Source of the DNA: Bartonella sp. CM31XJBT
Lineage (GTDB): Bacteria > Pseudomonadota > Alphaproteobacteria > Rhizobiales > Rhizobiaceae
Direction: 5' to 3'
Length of the DNA: 64,000 bases
Assembly: GCF_028618555.1 (NCBI RefSeq)
Contig: NZ_JAQITD010000006.1
Span: 1-64,000 of the forward strand
The translations under genes and the position numbers were made by a program. Below, piece by piece: positions 42,745-54,808 of this stretch; position 1 is the first letter of the stretch; each line of letters begins with the position of its first letter. A model generated the notes under the pieces. It saw only the letters and a list, made by a program, of their open reading frames with translations. It was not told the origin of the DNA and ran no database searches.

Positions 42745-44046
42745 CTAAAAACTCTCACGCAACCACTCACCAACACGCTGAAAATACCCACGCGTGCCCA
42801 TCGATAAATGATTTCCTGCCGCCTGCATTGTTTTTTCTTCAAAACCCACCAATTGCGGATAAATTAACAACCCAACAGCAGATGTAAACGCCGCCCCTTT
42901 TGCAAGAGAAGGAAGCCTCGAAATACCTAAAGGCCGCCCGATACGAACATTTCTTCCTAATATAGTACGTGCCATTTCTGGCAATCCTGTTAACTGGCTT
43001 GCTCCCCCCGTCAAAATAACACGTTTACCAATGATGTGACCAAAACCAGAACGATTTAAACAATCACGGACCATTTCTAAAATTTCTTCAACACGCGCAC
43101 GAATGATACGCCCAAGAACCGCGCGAGGATATTGAGTTTCACGCTGTTCACTCCCAATTTCTGCTACATTAATCATTTGCCGCTCATCAGCACTTGTTAA
43201 AAGTGCTGAACCATAAACAACTTTTAAACGTTCCGCCTCTGTTAAAGACATAGAAAATCCGCGCGCAACATCAAGAGTGACATGATGCCCCCCAACAGCA
43301 AGAGCATCCGCATGAATAAATTTTCCTTCAAAAAACACTGAAAATGTTGTTGTTCCACCACCAAAATCAATACATGCAGCCCCTAAATGCGCCTCATCAT
43401 TCATCAAGACAGCAAGACCACTTGCAAAGGGAGTAGCAACCATTGCTTCAACACTCAAATGTGCACGATTAATACAAGTTTCTAAATTACGCAAAGAGGC
43501 TGTTTCTGCTGTTACCACATGCACGTCGACACCAAATGTTTCCCCTGCCATGCCAATAGGATCAAAAATTCCTTTATCTCCATCCAATACATAAGAAACT
43601 GGAACTGAGTGCATAACATGACGTTCAGCATCAAAGGCTTTACGCGAAACATCTGAAAAGGCCATACGCATATCACGCTTGGTGACTTCACGACCATTCA
43701 AATGGACCTTTCCATTAATCAAAGCACTTTGTAATCGACTTGAGGAAAAATTCACAATCACTGAATCCACCACCAAACCCGCCATTTTTTCTGCCGCATC
43801 AACAGCCAATCTTATTGATTGTTCTGCTGCAAACATATCCATGACAACACCGGATTTAATACCACGTGAACGCTGCACTCCAAAGCCTAGAATTTCCGTA
43901 GAATGTGTACGACCATGTAAATAGTGTGCATGCTTCAAAGGACGCAAACAAGCAATAAGACAAACAATCTTACTTGAACCGACATCAAGTACCGTTAAAA
44001 AACGTGTTTTACGCCCCTTCAAATGATGTGATCTGAGTAGCATCAT
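42745..44046 (-). CDS. ftsA: cell-division protein FtsA
   Basis: Actin-like ATPase that tethers FtsZ to the membrane. 433 residues. N-terminal phosphate loop FLTVLDVGSSKIVCLIA; the 1C domain shows VSYVLDG; CIDFGGGTTTFSVF and VILTGGASQLTGLPEMA are phosphate and adenosine motifs; a C-terminal amphipathic end (GYFQRVGEWLRESF) fits membrane binding. Its start overlaps the ftsQ stop by four bases, so it is coupled to ftsQ; about 60 bases separate it from ftsZ. Confidence 0.95.
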   Translation of the reverse strand: MMLLRSHHLKGRKTRFLTVLDVGSSKIVCLIACLRPLKHAHYLHGRTHSTEILGFGVQRSRGIKSGVVMDMFAAEQSIRLAVDAAEKMAGLVVDSVIVNFSSSRLQSALINGKVHLNGREVTKRDMRMAFSDVSRKAFDAERHVMHSVPVSYVLDGDKGIFDPIGMAGETFGVDVHVVTAETASLRNLETCINRAHLSVEAMVATPFASGLAVLMNDEAHLGAACIDFGGGTTTFSVFFEGKFIHADALAVGGHHVTLDVARGFSMSLTEAERLKVVYGSALLTSADERQMINVAEIGSEQRETQYPRAVLGRIIRARVEEILEMVRDCLNRSGFGHIIGKRVILTGGASQLTGLPEMARTILGRNVRIGRPLGISRLPSLAKGAAFTSAVGLLIYPQLVGFEEKTMQAAGNHLSMGTRGYFQRVGEWLRESF

Positions 44047-44954
44047 AGGCTTCCTGCCTTTCGCGCTTTTAAAATACGTTCTTCTTCTGCTACAGTAGCA
44101 TGATAACGCTCCAACGTTTCATCTGATAAAGAAACAGTAATTCGATCAGCAAGACGTAAATCAACACTGAGAATATCGCGAGATAAAAGATCTTGCATTG
44201 TACCGGACGAAAAAAGAGAAGAAAGCCTTTCAAGAGCACCATTTTCAGGCAACATAACGCGCATTCCATTATTCAAAACAAGATCCCAACGTCGATCACC
44301 TACCCGCACAAAAGCACGAATACGATCATATACTTCCGGATAGACTGACAGCGCTTGAATAAACACTTTAGCAGCATTTTGTGCCCCCTGCCCAACCACA
44401 AGAGGTAAATCCCGAACAATTTCCCCTTTAAAAGGCACAATGACACGACCTGTATTATCAACAATATCCATTATGCCATCATGTTGCCAAATGGCATAGG
44501 GTTCACGCTCCACGATGGAAATGCGCATTTTATTAGGATAAATTTTCTGAACATTAGCCGATTGCACCCAAGCCTGTTTTTCCAAAAGAGAACGCGCTCT
44601 TTCAACATCAAAAGTGAATATAGAAGGCGCAACATCAAGTTTTAAAATTTTAAAAATATCCTGCTTTGCCAAGCGCTTATTACCGCTTATATCAACATGA
44701 GTGACCACAAAACTACTATCCAATATGATCGTGTTTACGATCACAGCCATCTGACCACTTGATGAAAGTCCATAAAAAGCCGTAACAAAGAAAAACCATA
44801 CAACAGCAAAAGAGCCAAAATGGCGTGGAATATGAATATTAACAAAAACAAACTCAAACATAAACCGAAGAAAACGACGATAAAGACGTGGCAAAGCCGG
44901 CACTGAAAGCACCTCCATCGGAACATTTGTTTTACTAACATTCAACGCATACAT
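44043..44954 (-). CDS. ftsQ: cell-division protein FtsQ
   Basis: Single-pass periplasmic divisome protein linking early and late components. The ATG at 44954 has GGTGGAGGA five or so bases upstream. A frame start at 44975 is less likely because it lies inside this site. A transmembrane segment is followed by a POTRA domain ([39 protein letters not shown]) and a beta domain ([20 protein letters not shown]). It overlaps the end of ddl by about 13 bases, coupling the two. 303 residues, normal for alphaproteobacteria. Confidence 0.93.
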   Translation of the reverse strand: MYALNVSKTNVPMEVLSVPALPRLYRRFLRFMFEFVFVNIHIPRHFGSFAVVWFFFVTAFYGLSSSGQMAVIVNTIILDSSFVVTHVDISGNKRLAKQDIFKILKLDVAPSIFTFDVERARSLLEKQAWVQSANVQKIYPNKMRISIVEREPYAIWQHDGIMDIVDNTGRVIVPFKGEIVRDLPLVVGQGAQNAAKVFIQALSVYPEVYDRIRAFVRVGDRRWDLVLNNGMRVMLPENGALERLSSLFSSGTMQDLLSRDILSVDLRLADRITVSLSDETLERYHATVAEEERILKARKAGSL

Positions 44955-45862
44955 GATGCGTCCTCCACCATCCATTGAACAATATCGCCGTAAGTACGGC
45001 CGCTCGCTTTTGCAATATCAGGAAGAAGAGACGTCGATGTCATACCGGGTTGCGTATTAATTTCAAGCCAAACCAACTCTCCCGTTTTTTCATCAAAACG
45101 AAAATCAGAACGGCTAACACCTCGACACCCTATCGCCTGATGGGCTGCTAAAGACATTCTTTGCACACTTTGGTAAATATTTAGTGAAAGTTGTGCAGGA
45201 CAAATGTGAAGAGAACCACCCGTTTTATATTTTGAGTCATAATCGTAGAATGGAAAGTTTTTATCGGGAAGAATTTCACACACATCCAGCACTTCATTCC
45301 CCAAAACAGCACAAGTCAATTCACGACCAGGAATATATTTTTCAATCATCACCTCATCGGCATATCCCCACTCAGCTCCCCCAATATTATGCGGCGGTAC
45401 AGCTTCATTTCCTTGGACAATGACAACACCAAAACTTGATCCTTCACACACAGGTTTAATTACATAAGGAGGCTCCATGGGATGCGTTCGGCCCAAAGCA
45501 AAGCGGCTCATGATACGAGAAGGAGCAACACAAACCCCAACATTTGCAACGATAATTTTTGCACGTCCCTTATCCATTGCCAAAGCAGATGCCATCACGC
45601 CAGAATGAGTATAAGGAATTTTTAAATATTCAAGAATCCCCTGAATCCGGCCATCTTCACCAAATGGACCATGCAATGCATTGAAGGCAATATCGGGCTG
45701 CAACTGTTCAAGAACAGAAGCAATACGAGCATCAACATCCACGCGGCTCACGCGATACCCCTGTACCTCTAGAACATCAGCACAAGCCGCCCCTGAAGAT
45801 AAACTTACAGACCGCTCAGAAGAAAAACCTCCCATTAACACAGCTATATGTTTATCTTTCAT
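44942..45862 (-). CDS. ddl: D-alanine--D-alanine ligase
   Basis: ATP-grasp enzyme making the D-Ala-D-Ala dipeptide for MurF; 306 residues. Seen: [55 protein letters not shown] and [19 protein letters not shown], the last holding Mg ligands. Its start codon region follows a gap of 240 bases after murB, and its end overlaps ftsQ. It is the DdlB type by position within the dcw cluster. Confidence 0.96.
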   Translation of the reverse strand: MKDKHIAVLMGGFSSERSVSLSSGAACADVLEVQGYRVSRVDVDARIASVLEQLQPDIAFNALHGPFGEDGRIQGILEYLKIPYTHSGVMASALAMDKGRAKIIVANVGVCVAPSRIMSRFALGRTHPMEPPYVIKPVCEGSSFGVVIVQGNEAVPPHNIGGAEWGYADEVMIEKYIPGRELTCAVLGNEVLDVCEILPDKNFPFYDYDSKYKTGGSLHICPAQLSLNIYQSVQRMSLAAHQAIGCRGVSRSDFRFDEKTGELVWLEINTQPGMTSTSLLPDIAKASGRTYGDIVQWMVEDASCMR

Positions 45863-46100
45863 AATAAATCACCCTCTTTCGCATACTATATGTAGTCTAT
45901 ATAGAATACATCAGCACCATATACAGGAAAAACAAAGTTTATCCTTGCGAATCAATAACCTAGCATTTTGCATAATGAATCAGACTCAAAAGCCTGATGC
46001 AAGAGATTCTTTGTTAATTTATTGATTCTTAATAGAAATTTTTTATTATCTCTTTGAAATGACTCAATTTTTTATTTTCACTTTTTTAGTGAACAATAAA

Positions 46101-47084
46101 TCAATGAAATGGATCAAAAGGAGAAACACTTCGACCGCGCTCAAATTGACCAATACGCTCTATTTCCCATTGTAAAAGGTGGGCTGAATTTGCAAAAACA
46201 CGTGCACGCACTGTTTCTCCCAATGCTTCAAGATCATATCCTGTTGCTTGCCCTGTATTAATCATAAAATTACAGTGCATTTCACTCATTTGAGCGCCAC
46301 CAATCCGTAAACCACGACACCCTGCTTCATCAATCACGCGCCACGCAGATCCATTCCCAGGATTTTTGAAAGTTGACCCCCCTGTTTTTTCACGAATAGG
46401 TTGCACTGTTTCTCTGTGGAGGGCAACTTCATCCATAGCAGCACGAATATCATCTTTATTGCCGAGTTTTCCTTCCAATAAAGCAGCCGTAAAAATAAAA
46501 TCTTTAGGAACATCACAATGGCGATAGGAATAATGCATATCTTTCACACTCAAGATATGACGTTGCCCTTTACGATCCAGCGCATAGACCTCGACAACAC
46601 GCGCTGCGGTTTCAACACCATTCGCACCAGCGTTCATTTTGAGAGCTCCTCCAAGACCTCCAGGAATACCATGATAAAAATGAAAACCTGCAATCTCAGC
46701 TTCTAAAGCGGCAGCAGCTAAATGTTTATCCGCCGCACCAGCACCAACTAAAAAGCCTTTTGGAGAAACCTGCTTCACTTGCCCAAAACTTTTTGGCGAA
46801 AGACGAATCACAACACCAGGAACCCCCCCATCACGCACCAGAAGATTAGAACCGATACCGACAATTGTTACAGGAACAAATTCAGGCAAATTTTGAAGAA
46901 AGAGAGCCAAATCTTCTTCATCAACAGGCTGATAAAAAAGCTCTGCCAATCCGCCCGTGCGAAACCACGTTACCTTACGCATCTCAACATTAGGTGTAAG
47001 TTTTCCTCTCACGCCACCCAACAATGGTTGCAATTGCGCCAATAGCGCCTCACCATCAATGTGCTGAAAATTTATCATGACCAT
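46101..47084 (-). CDS. murB: UDP-N-acetylenolpyruvoylglucosamine reductase
   Basis: FAD enzyme reducing enolpyruvyl-UDP-GlcNAc to UDP-MurNAc with NADPH; 327 residues (an ATG two codons later is equally possible). N-terminal [15 protein letters not shown]-binding [33 protein letters not shown], and the catalytic Ser in [10 protein letters not shown] and Glu in the C-terminal [13 protein letters not shown]-type block. It overlaps murC by 29 bases. Type I MurB by its YSYRHC loop. Confidence 0.96.
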   Translation of the reverse strand: MVMINFQHIDGEALLAQLQPLLGGVRGKLTPNVEMRKVTWFRTGGLAELFYQPVDEEDLALFLQNLPEFVPVTIVGIGSNLLVRDGGVPGVVIRLSPKSFGQVKQVSPKGFLVGAGAADKHLAAAALEAEIAGFHFYHGIPGGLGGALKMNAGANGVETAARVVEVYALDRKGQRHILSVKDMHYSYRHCDVPKDFIFTAALLEGKLGNKDDIRAAMDEVALHRETVQPIREKTGGSTFKNPGNGSAWRVIDEAGCRGLRIGGAQMSEMHCNFMINTGQATGYDLEALGETVRARVFANSAHLLQWEIERIGQFERGRSVSPFDPFH

Positions 47085-48483
47085 CCAATACCGCTAACTG
47101 ATGAGGCAACGCACAAGCCCATTGTGTGATATTGCCAGCACCAAGAAAAACAACATAATCCTCTGCCTGAGCAAATTTTGAGACAAGAGACACAACATCT
47201 TCCAAACCATGTATCAAGCGCACATCACGATGACCCGCCATTTTAATATGCTCTACCAATTCTTGAGAACCAAATCCTACAATAGGCTCTTCACCAGCCG
47301 CATAAACGGGCGTAATCAACACTGTATCTGCATCATTAAAACAAGCAGCAAAATCATCAAATAAATGATACAACCGTGAATACCGATGGGGTTGTGCAAT
47401 CGCAATAACACGCCCTTTTGCACTCTCACGTGCAGCACGCAAAACAGCCTTTATTTCGACAGGATGATGTCCATAATCATCAAATATTTCAATGCCACGC
47501 CAACTTCCTGTTCGCGTAAAACGCCGTTTTACTCCGCCAAATTCTGCTAAGCCCCTTTTTATAGCTTCATTTGAAATGCCAAGTTCATGCGCAATAGCAA
47601 TCGCCGCCGTTGCATTGGCAACATTATGCTGCCCTGCCATAGGCAAAAGCATATTTTTCAACTCAATCTTTCTTCCTGTTTTGCGTGAGCGAACAAGAAC
47701 ATCAAAATGCGTTTTTTGACCATCCATCGAAAGATTAAGAAAACGAACATCTGCTTGTGGATTTGCACCATAAGTGATCACCCAACGATCATCAATACGG
47801 CCCGCCAATGACTGAACCTCTGGATGATCAAGGCACAAAACAGCAAAACCATAAAAGGGAACATTTTCTACGAATTGCCGAAAAGCCTCACGCACAGCAT
47901 CAAAACTTCCATAATGATCCAAATGCTCAGCGTCAATATTAGTAATAACAGCAATATCAGCAGGCAGCTTTAAAAATGTACCATCACTTTCATCAGCTTC
48001 AACAATCATCCAATCGCCATCTCCTGTACGAGAATTCGTACCATAAGCATTAATAATACCGCCATTAATCACCACTGGATCAAAATGACCAGCATCAAGA
48101 AGGGCTGCAACCATTGATGTGGTTGTTGTTTTACCATGTGTACCACCCACCGCAATTGCACGCCGAAACCGCATCAGCTCCGCCAGCATTTCTGCACGTC
48201 TAACAAGCGGTAAATGTCTTTCCTTTGCAGCAATATACTCAGGATTTGTTTTTTTAACGGCAGTAGAAAAAACAACAACCTCTGCATTCCCTAAGTTTTC
48301 AGCACAATGACCTATATGAACGTTAATTCCCTTTTTCCGCAAACGTTCAACATTTGCACTTTCAACTTGATCTGACCCTTGAACTTTATAGCCAAGATTA
48401 TAAAAAACCTCCGCAATTCCACTCATACCGATCCCCCCGATTCCGATAAAATGGATAACGCCTATATCAAGTGGCATTTTCAT
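47056..48483 (-). CDS. murC: UDP-N-acetylmuramate--L-alanine ligase
   Basis: First Mur ligase, ATP-dependent addition of L-Ala to UDP-MurNAc. 475 residues. N-terminal UDP-binding [17 protein letters not shown]-loop [43 protein letters not shown], and the [14 protein letters not shown] motif. It overlaps murG by 17 bases at its start and murB by 29 at its end, so all three are tightly coupled. Confidence 0.97.
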   Translation of the reverse strand: MKMPLDIGVIHFIGIGGIGMSGIAEVFYNLGYKVQGSDQVESANVERLRKKGINVHIGHCAENLGNAEVVVFSTAVKKTNPEYIAAKERHLPLVRRAEMLAELMRFRRAIAVGGTHGKTTTTSMVAALLDAGHFDPVVINGGIINAYGTNSRTGDGDWMIVEADESDGTFLKLPADIAVITNIDAEHLDHYGSFDAVREAFRQFVENVPFYGFAVLCLDHPEVQSLAGRIDDRWVITYGANPQADVRFLNLSMDGQKTHFDVLVRSRKTGRKIELKNMLLPMAGQHNVANATAAIAIAHELGISNEAIKRGLAEFGGVKRRFTRTGSWRGIEIFDDYGHHPVEIKAVLRAARESAKGRVIAIAQPHRYSRLYHLFDDFAACFNDADTVLITPVYAAGEEPIVGFGSQELVEHIKMAGHRDVRLIHGLEDVVSLVSKFAQAEDYVVFLGAGNITQWACALPHQLAVLDGHDKFSAH

Positions 48484-49603
48484 TAAAAAGCTCCTCTTTT
48501 ATATCTGACAACAATCGCCCTGCAATTAAGGATTCAGCCATATCAGCAAGGCAACGGGTTGCATGAGGTTGCCCAACTTTTTTTGCAGCAAGCGCTTGTT
48601 TTTCCAATAAATGGGGTGCACAACAAGCGTGCATTAAAAGAGAAAAAAGCTTTTGTGCATTCAAATCTTTTTCTGATACAATTTGCGCACCACCTACACG
48701 AGCAAGCAGAGCTGCATTGGCAGCCTGATCATGATCTAAAGCATGGGGATATGGAACAAGCAAAGCAGGTCTACCAATCACCGCTATCTCACAAACGGAC
48801 GAAGCCCCAGCGCGCGACAAAATAAAATGAGCATGTGCCATACGTTCAGCCATATCATCAAAAAAAGGAGCAACCTCTGCTTGTACGCCCATATCACGGT
48901 AGATTTTGATCAACCCTCCTGCTTCACCGCGAACTTGCTGTACAATTCGTAAACGTTTACGGTTCTTATCATCGAATAAAGCAATCGCTTCTGGAACAAT
49001 ATGTGAAAAAGCAGAAGCCCCTTGGCTACCTCCAAAAATCAAAAAATTAAATGGCTTTTCCCCCTCTGAAGAATGATAAGGAATTTTGGCCGCCTTCAAC
49101 ACAGCCTCACGGACAGGATTCCCCGTCAAAAGTATTTTATGAGCATAAGCGCCATTTGGCGACAACAAACCACCAGCGATTGCACGCACAAAAATTGCCA
49201 ACACCCGATTGGCACGCCCCATAACAGCATTTTGTTCATGAATAAATGTCACACGCCTCGTTAAAGCCGCAATAAAAAGAGGAGGAAAGCTCGGATACCC
49301 CCCAAATCCTCCAACAAGAACAGGACGTAATTTATAAAACAACGCCAACGATTGCCCCATTCCCCTTAGCAAAGACCAAAACGTCTTTATCAGAGCAAAA
49401 GGATGACGTCGTATAAACGTTGCCGATGAAACGATATGAATATGCTCTTCATCAAAGCACCGAACAAAAGGTCGTGCTCTTTCATCTGTTATTAAATGAA
49501 CATCATATCCACGCTTCCTTAATTCAACAGAAAGGGCTTCAGCAGGAAAAAGATGTCCACCTGTACCACCAGCCACCAAAACAATAACTTTTTTATCATT
49601 CAT
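48467..49603 (-). CDS. murG: lipid II synthase (GlcNAc transferase MurG)
   Basis: Membrane-associated GT28 enzyme that adds GlcNAc to lipid I; 378 residues. Gly-rich loop [12 protein letters not shown] at 10-21, [29 protein letters not shown], and the C-terminal [31 protein letters not shown], which binds UDP-GlcNAc. Overlaps the end of ftsW by eight bases. Confidence 0.97.
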   Translation of the reverse strand: MNDKKVIVLVAGGTGGHLFPAEALSVELRKRGYDVHLITDERARPFVRCFDEEHIHIVSSATFIRRHPFALIKTFWSLLRGMGQSLALFYKLRPVLVGGFGGYPSFPPLFIAALTRRVTFIHEQNAVMGRANRVLAIFVRAIAGGLLSPNGAYAHKILLTGNPVREAVLKAAKIPYHSSEGEKPFNFLIFGGSQGASAFSHIVPEAIALFDDKNRKRLRIVQQVRGEAGGLIKIYRDMGVQAEVAPFFDDMAERMAHAHFILSRAGASSVCEIAVIGRPALLVPYPHALDHDQAANAALLARVGGAQIVSEKDLNAQKLFSLLMHACCAPHLLEKQALAAKKVGQPHATRCLADMAESLIAGRLLSDIKEELFNENAT

Positions 49604-50750
49604 AAGGGGTATCCAAGACAGAAGAGGAAGAAAAAGCTGAAAGGCGTGCTTCTGGCCAACGACGTGTTAAACTAAGCAAAATGCCCATTGAAAACGCAAT
49701 CGCCACCATCGAAGAACCACCGTAAGAAATAAAAGGCAATGTCATGCCTTTTGGAGGAATTAAGTGAAGATTAACGGCCATATTAATAGCTGATTGAAAG
49801 CCAATCATCATTGCTATGCCAGTAATACCAAGACGTATAAAGGAATCACGTGTATTCATGGCTATATACAATGAACGCATAACGATAAAGCCAAACAGCA
49901 TCATAATTAATAAACAAAGAATAATACCATATTCTTCAGCAGCAACGGAAAATACAAAATCTGTATGGCTATCAGGAATGATACGTTTTACTGTCCCCTC
50001 CCCAGGACCTTGCCCAAACCAACCACCATTCAAAATAGCCTCACGTCCTACATCCACTTGAAAAGTATCTCCTTCACCTGTCAAAAAACCATTGATCCGC
50101 TCGCGCACATGATGCAGAAAAAAATAAGCTAAAATAATTCCTACAACGCCTAAAATGAGAAAGAGAAAAATAATAGTAAGAGGTACACCAGCAATAAAAA
50201 ACAGCCCCCCCCATGTTGCACTTATTAAAACTGTTTGTCCAATATCAGGCTGCAAAACCAGAAGCACACAACAAATGCCATAAAGTACAATCGCTAACGT
50301 ATAACCTAGAATTCCCCTCTTGCGTATCTGTTCCGAAAAAAGCCAAGCGGACATAACCACAAAAGCTGGCTTCATAAACTCTGAAGCCTGTACAGAAAAA
50401 CCAAATAGCTGAATCCATCGCCGTGCTCCCTTTAATTCTGGACCAAAAAATAAGGTTGCAACCATAAGAGCAAGCGTTACAATGAGCAAAAGAGCACATA
50501 AACGACGAATATTAGAAAGCGAAAAAAAAGAAATGGTAACCATCGTAAAAAATGCTAAAATGCTGAAAATGATATGCCACCGAACAAAATAAAAACTATC
50601 AGCAATTCCGATTTTTTTTGTAATAATGGGGCTGGCAGCAAAAGACAGCATAATGCCAATTCCCATTAAAATTAAACAAGCTGCAAAGATAGAGCGATCA
50701 ATCGTCCACCACCAATTAGCAATTGGATCTCTATCTGCACGCGTCACCAT
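49596..50750 (-). CDS. ftsW: SEDS peptidoglycan polymerase FtsW
   Basis: Septal glycosyltransferase that pairs with FtsI. About 384 residues, ten hydrophobic segments. The SEDS motifs ELKGARRWIQLFGFSVQASE and VGREAILNGGWFGQGPGEG, and HTDFVFSVAAEEYG are clear. The frame opens at a GTG (50759), but the ATG at 50750 preceded by AAGGTG gives the usual short cytoplasmic N-terminus. Followed by murG with overlap; about 140 bases from murD. Confidence 0.95.
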   Translation of the reverse strand: MVTRADRDPIANWWWTIDRSIFAACLILMGIGIMLSFAASPIITKKIGIADSFYFVRWHIIFSILAFFTMVTISFFSLSNIRRLCALLLIVTLALMVATLFFGPELKGARRWIQLFGFSVQASEFMKPAFVVMSAWLFSEQIRKRGILGYTLAIVLYGICCVLLVLQPDIGQTVLISATWGGLFFIAGVPLTIIFLFLILGVVGIILAYFFLHHVRERINGFLTGEGDTFQVDVGREAILNGGWFGQGPGEGTVKRIIPDSHTDFVFSVAAEEYGIILCLLIMMLFGFIVMRSLYIAMNTRDSFIRLGITGIAMMIGFQSAINMAVNLHLIPPKGMTLPFISYGGSSMVAIAFSMGILLSLTRRWPEARLSAFSSSSVLDTPYE

Positions 50751-50895
50751 GATATACACACCTTATCCATTTTATAAATTGTCTCAAAGTGATATGGGTT
50801 CCCAGCCTGTTTAACAAACACTTTAAAAACTAAATTACACAAAAAAAGATTCTGGAGTCTTAACGCAAAAATATTTTTTATAATTGATGCTTTTT

Positions 50896-52290
50896 TTATT
50901 GTAACTGCATCACAAAAGAGACAAATGCTTCGCCTCGCATTTCATAATTTTTAAATTGGTCATAACTTGCACAAGCAGGTGACAAAAGAACCGTCACCTC
51001 TTTTGCCTTACAGCCTATTGCGTCAACAGCTGCTTCACGCACCGCATTTTCCAAAGTTAAGCTCATAGAAAAGGGAAAAGCAGATCCAATAGTGCGAGCA
51101 AATTCTTCCGCCGCACTCCCAATCAAATAGGCTTTACGAATTTTAGGAAAAAATTCTCTAAGAGACTCTATTCCTCCCTTTTTTGCCTGTCCCCCAACAA
51201 TCCAAAAAATATCATTAAAGGTGGAAAGCGCAGGAGCTGTTGCATCTGCATTAGTCGCCTTGCTGTCATTGATAAACAAAACCGCCCCCATTTTACGCAC
51301 CTGTTGCATACGATGATCCAACCCTTTATAACTTGCTAAATGCTTGTCCATAGAAGGATCGGTTATTTTTAAAGCCTGCAACGTTGCTAATGCCATAAGG
51401 GCATTTTGCGCATTATGCCTCCCACGTAACCCCGCCATAGGAGCAAGATCTGCAAGCATATGACGCTGTCCTTGACGAACAGAAAAGAGCTTGGTCCCAT
51501 CTGCATAAAAACCATTTTCAACAAAATGATCCTTGGAAATTGCCTCAATTTGCTTCCCCTCATGAAGTAACTGTTGATATAAAACCCGGCAAGCTGCATC
51601 ATCAACTGAAATAAAAGCCTGAGAAGCCTGAGCAATCAGATGCCTTTTGGTTTGCACATAACAGGCAAAACTTCCATGTCGATCAATATGATCAGGTGTG
51701 AGATTTAATAAAAGTCCAATAGTCGGCTGAAGAGAGGGAGTAAGATCAATTTGAAATGATGAACATTCAATCACATAGATACGTTTTTTAACAAAGGGCT
51801 TAAGCGTCAATATTGCCTTTCCAATATTTCCCCCCATCTGCACATCATAGCCCATTTTTTCCAACAAATGCGCAAGTAAAGATGTTGTGGTTGACTTCCC
51901 ATTCGTCCCCGTAATCGCAATGAAAGGAACGTCTTTGTCACAAAAACCATAATGCTGTAAAAATTGATGGCGCGCCCGAACAAATAATTCAATATCACCG
52001 ATAATTTCTATATTTTTTTTTCGTGCTTTTTCAACAACCCAATGGGGTTGAGGATAACTTAAAGGAACTCCAGGAGCTACAATCAATGCAACAAATTCTG
52101 ACCAATCTTCATAACGGAGATCTCGTGTTGGAATATTGTGCCGAAAAGCCATTTGCACGCTTGAAGGACTATCATCCCACGCCACCACTTCTGCACCACC
52201 ACACATCAATGCTTGTGCCGTTGCTAGTCCAGACTGTCCCAATCCAAACAGAGCAACTTTTTGACCTTTATAACACGTAACAGAAATCAC
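50896..52290 (-). CDS. murD: UDP-N-acetylmuramoylalanine--D-glutamate ligase
   Basis: Second Mur ligase, adding D-Glu. 464 residues, GTG start with GGTGAG five bases upstream. N-terminal Rossmann-like [18 protein letters not shown]-loop [30 protein letters not shown], and [17 protein letters not shown]. It starts about four bases after the mraY stop, so it is co-translated with mraY. Confidence 0.96.
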   Translation of the reverse strand: MISVTCYKGQKVALFGLGQSGLATAQALMCGGAEVVAWDDSPSSVQMAFRHNIPTRDLRYEDWSEFVALIVAPGVPLSYPQPHWVVEKARKKNIEIIGDIELFVRARHQFLQHYGFCDKDVPFIAITGTNGKSTTTSLLAHLLEKMGYDVQMGGNIGKAILTLKPFVKKRIYVIECSSFQIDLTPSLQPTIGLLLNLTPDHIDRHGSFACYVQTKRHLIAQASQAFISVDDAACRVLYQQLLHEGKQIEAISKDHFVENGFYADGTKLFSVRQGQRHMLADLAPMAGLRGRHNAQNALMALATLQALKITDPSMDKHLASYKGLDHRMQQVRKMGAVLFINDSKATNADATAPALSTFNDIFWIVGGQAKKGGIESLREFFPKIRKAYLIGSAAEEFARTIGSAFPFSMSLTLENAVREAAVDAIGCKAKEVTVLLSPACASYDQFKNYEMRGEAFVSFVMQLQ

Positions 52291-52294
52291 ATTC

Positions 52295-53365
52295 TCACCG
52301 CAATTTAAGTGTTGAAAGACCTATGAGAGCGAGAACAATCGAAATAATCCAAAAGCGTATCACGACTTGGCTTTCAGTCCAGCCTTTTTTCTCAAAATGG
52401 TGATGTATCGGTGCCATAAGAAACACGCGTTTTCTTGTTAATTTGAAATAACCAACCTGAATAACGACCGAAAAAGCTTCCACAACAAAAAGCCCACCAA
52501 TAAGAACCAAAACAATTTCGTGTTTCGTAGCAACCGCAACAGTCCCTAAGAGTCCTCCAAGAGCCAATGAACCAGTATCTCCCATAAAAATAGCTGCAGG
52601 TGGTGCATTAAACCATAAAAAACCAAGCCCTGCCCCAACAACAGCTCCCAATAAAACAGCCAATTCACCTGTACCCGATACATAATGGATTTGGAGATAA
52701 TCAGCAAAATTCATATTACCAGAAAGATAAGCAATCAGAGCAAAAGATAAAGCTGCAACCATCACAGGAACAATAGCAAGCCCATCGAGTCCATCCGTTA
52801 AATTAACCGCATTACCCGTCGCGACAATAACAAACGCAGAAAAAGGAATAAAAAACCAGCCCAAATTGATAAGATAATCTTTTAAAAAAGGCAAAGCGAA
52901 TCCAGATGAGCCAATTTTCAGAATAACAAAAGCCGCAATTGCGGCAACACAAAACTCTAAGCTTAACCGTGCTTTCCCAGAAAATCCTTTGTCTGTTTGT
53001 TTTGTGACCTTAAGATAATCGTCATAAAATCCAATTGCCCCAAAAGAAAGCATAACCAATAGCGATACCCAAAAGTAAATATTCGATAAATTACACCACA
53101 AAAATGCCGATACCACAATGCCGGTTAAAATCATCAATCCACCCATTGTAGGTGTTCCAGCCTTTTTAAAATGTGTTTGAGGACCATCAGCACGAATCGG
53201 TTGTCCCTTACCCTGCCGCAATTTAAGAGAAGCAATGATGCTAGGTCCAAACAAAAAGACGATAAGTCCCGAAGTAAGCATAGCCGCTATCGTGCGAAAA
53301 GTAATATAACGAAATACATTCACACCTGGAAGCCAATCACTAAACGAAGAAAAAAACAGCATCAT
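52295..53365 (-). CDS. mraY: phospho-MurNAc-pentapeptide transferase
   Basis: Integral membrane enzyme making lipid I on undecaprenyl phosphate; 356 residues and about 10 helices. Conserved catalytic blocks: [45 protein letters not shown] (Asp-rich), and [12 protein letters not shown] and [12 protein letters not shown] (metal/substrate His). Normal length. Lies between murF (21-base gap) and murD (four-base gap). Confidence 0.97.
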   Translation of the reverse strand: MMLFFSSFSDWLPGVNVFRYITFRTIAAMLTSGLIVFLFGPSIIASLKLRQGKGQPIRADGPQTHFKKAGTPTMGGLMILTGIVVSAFLWCNLSNIYFWVSLLVMLSFGAIGFYDDYLKVTKQTDKGFSGKARLSLEFCVAAIAAFVILKIGSSGFALPFLKDYLINLGWFFIPFSAFVIVATGNAVNLTDGLDGLAIVPVMVAALSFALIAYLSGNMNFADYLQIHYVSGTGELAVLLGAVVGAGLGFLWFNAPPAAIFMGDTGSLALGGLLGTVAVATKHEIVLVLIGGLFVVEAFSVVIQVGYFKLTRKRVFLMAPIHHHFEKKGWTESQVVIRFWIISIVLALIGLSTLKLR

Positions 53366-53386
53366 TGTACAAAAAACCTCTTAAAA

Positions 53387-54808
53387 CTATGAAGAAACCG
53401 CTTTATAGCGATCAAGCAATGCAGTCACAATATTTGATGAACAAAGGCTATTGGATGATTTAACCATAAGCAGATCCCCAGAAGAAATTTCTGCTAAAAG
53501 AAGCGGTAAAATTTTCTCAATATTTTCAGCATAATAAACCTTAACACCGGTAGACAAATCACTGACTAAAGATTTCATCGCCTCACCAAATAGAAAAACC
53601 GGATTAGCACCGGAAAGACGTATTGGTTTTATTAAATCACGATGAAGCTTTTCACTATACTCCCCTAACTCTAGCATATCCCCTAAAATAGCAATTCGCC
53701 GCCCCTCTTTCCCTACAGGTCCTGTAGCAAGAAGCTCAAGTGCAGCACGCATAGAAGCAGGATTTGCATTATAGCTTTCATCAATGAGATAAAATTCACC
53801 CCCATTTGATAAAGACAATTGATAACGAACACCTCGCCCCTTTTGAGAAGAAAAATGGCGAAAAGAAAGAAAAACAGGCTCTAACTCAACCCCCATAGCA
53901 TCACAAGCAGCAATAACCCCTAAACTATTTTGCACAATATGGCGTCCTGGAGCACCAATTTGAACCTCCCTATCCCGCCCCCCAATACGCACAATCATAG
54001 AAGTACTATCAGTTAGAAGACGTATACCTCGCGCTTGATAATCAGCATCTTTAGTCTCACCAAAGCTTAAGATCTTCTTTACACCGCATTTCTTTGCTTT
54101 TTGAACGAGATAAGAAAAAAAATCACTATCCGCATTTAAAATGGCAATTCCTTTTTCATCTAATCCTTCAAAAATTTCAGCTTTTGCCTTTGCTATTTCT
54201 TCAAGATCTTTGAAAAAACCCATATGTCCTGCACAAATATGCGTAATGAGAGCAACATGCGGACAAACCAGTTTGACCAGAGGGCGAATTTCATCTCTAT
54301 GATTCATACCAATTTCAAAGATACCATAATCACTCTCCATAGGCATCCGCGCTAAAGTGAGTGGAACCCCCCAGCAATTGTTTAAAGAAGCGAGATTCGC
54401 ATGAACATTCCCAGCAGTTGCAAGAGCTTGTTTCAAAGCTTCTTTTGTCGTTGTTTTTCCCACTGATCCTGTTACCGCGATAATCTTAGCTCTTGAACGT
54501 TTGCGTGCAGCTTGTGCAAGTTGTTCTAAGGCTTGCAAAACATCAGGAACGACAATGAGTGGAGCCGATATCTTTTTCATATCCCTCAAACGGTGTTCCG
54601 CAACGATAAGAACGCCTGCACCTCGTTCATAAGCTTGCGCAGCAAAATCATGACCATCAAGATGATGCCCCTTAATGCAGAAAAAAACATCCCCTTCCGC
54701 AAGAGTACGGCTATCAATGGAAACCCCAGAAAAAGTTTCTGGCATGCTTCCCATTACAACACCATTAATTGCAGCAACAAGTGCTTGCTTATCCCATAAA
54801 GCTGTCAT
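53387..54808 (-). CDS. murF: UDP-MurNAc-tripeptide--D-Ala-D-Ala ligase
   Basis: Adds the D-Ala-D-Ala made by Ddl. 473 residues. N-terminal [22 protein letters not shown]-loop [46 protein letters not shown]. It overlaps murE by four bases and is followed closely by mraY. Confidence 0.96.
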   Translation of the reverse strand: MTALWDKQALVAAINGVVMGSMPETFSGVSIDSRTLAEGDVFFCIKGHHLDGHDFAAQAYERGAGVLIVAEHRLRDMKKISAPLIVVPDVLQALEQLAQAARKRSRAKIIAVTGSVGKTTTKEALKQALATAGNVHANLASLNNCWGVPLTLARMPMESDYGIFEIGMNHRDEIRPLVKLVCPHVALITHICAGHMGFFKDLEEIAKAKAEIFEGLDEKGIAILNADSDFFSYLVQKAKKCGVKKILSFGETKDADYQARGIRLLTDSTSMIVRIGGRDREVQIGAPGRHIVQNSLGVIAACDAMGVELEPVFLSFRHFSSQKGRGVRYQLSLSNGGEFYLIDESYNANPASMRAALELLATGPVGKEGRRIAILGDMLELGEYSEKLHRDLIKPIRLSGANPVFLFGEAMKSLVSDLSTGVKVYYAENIEKILPLLLAEISSGDLLMVKSSNSLCSSNIVTALLDRYKAVSS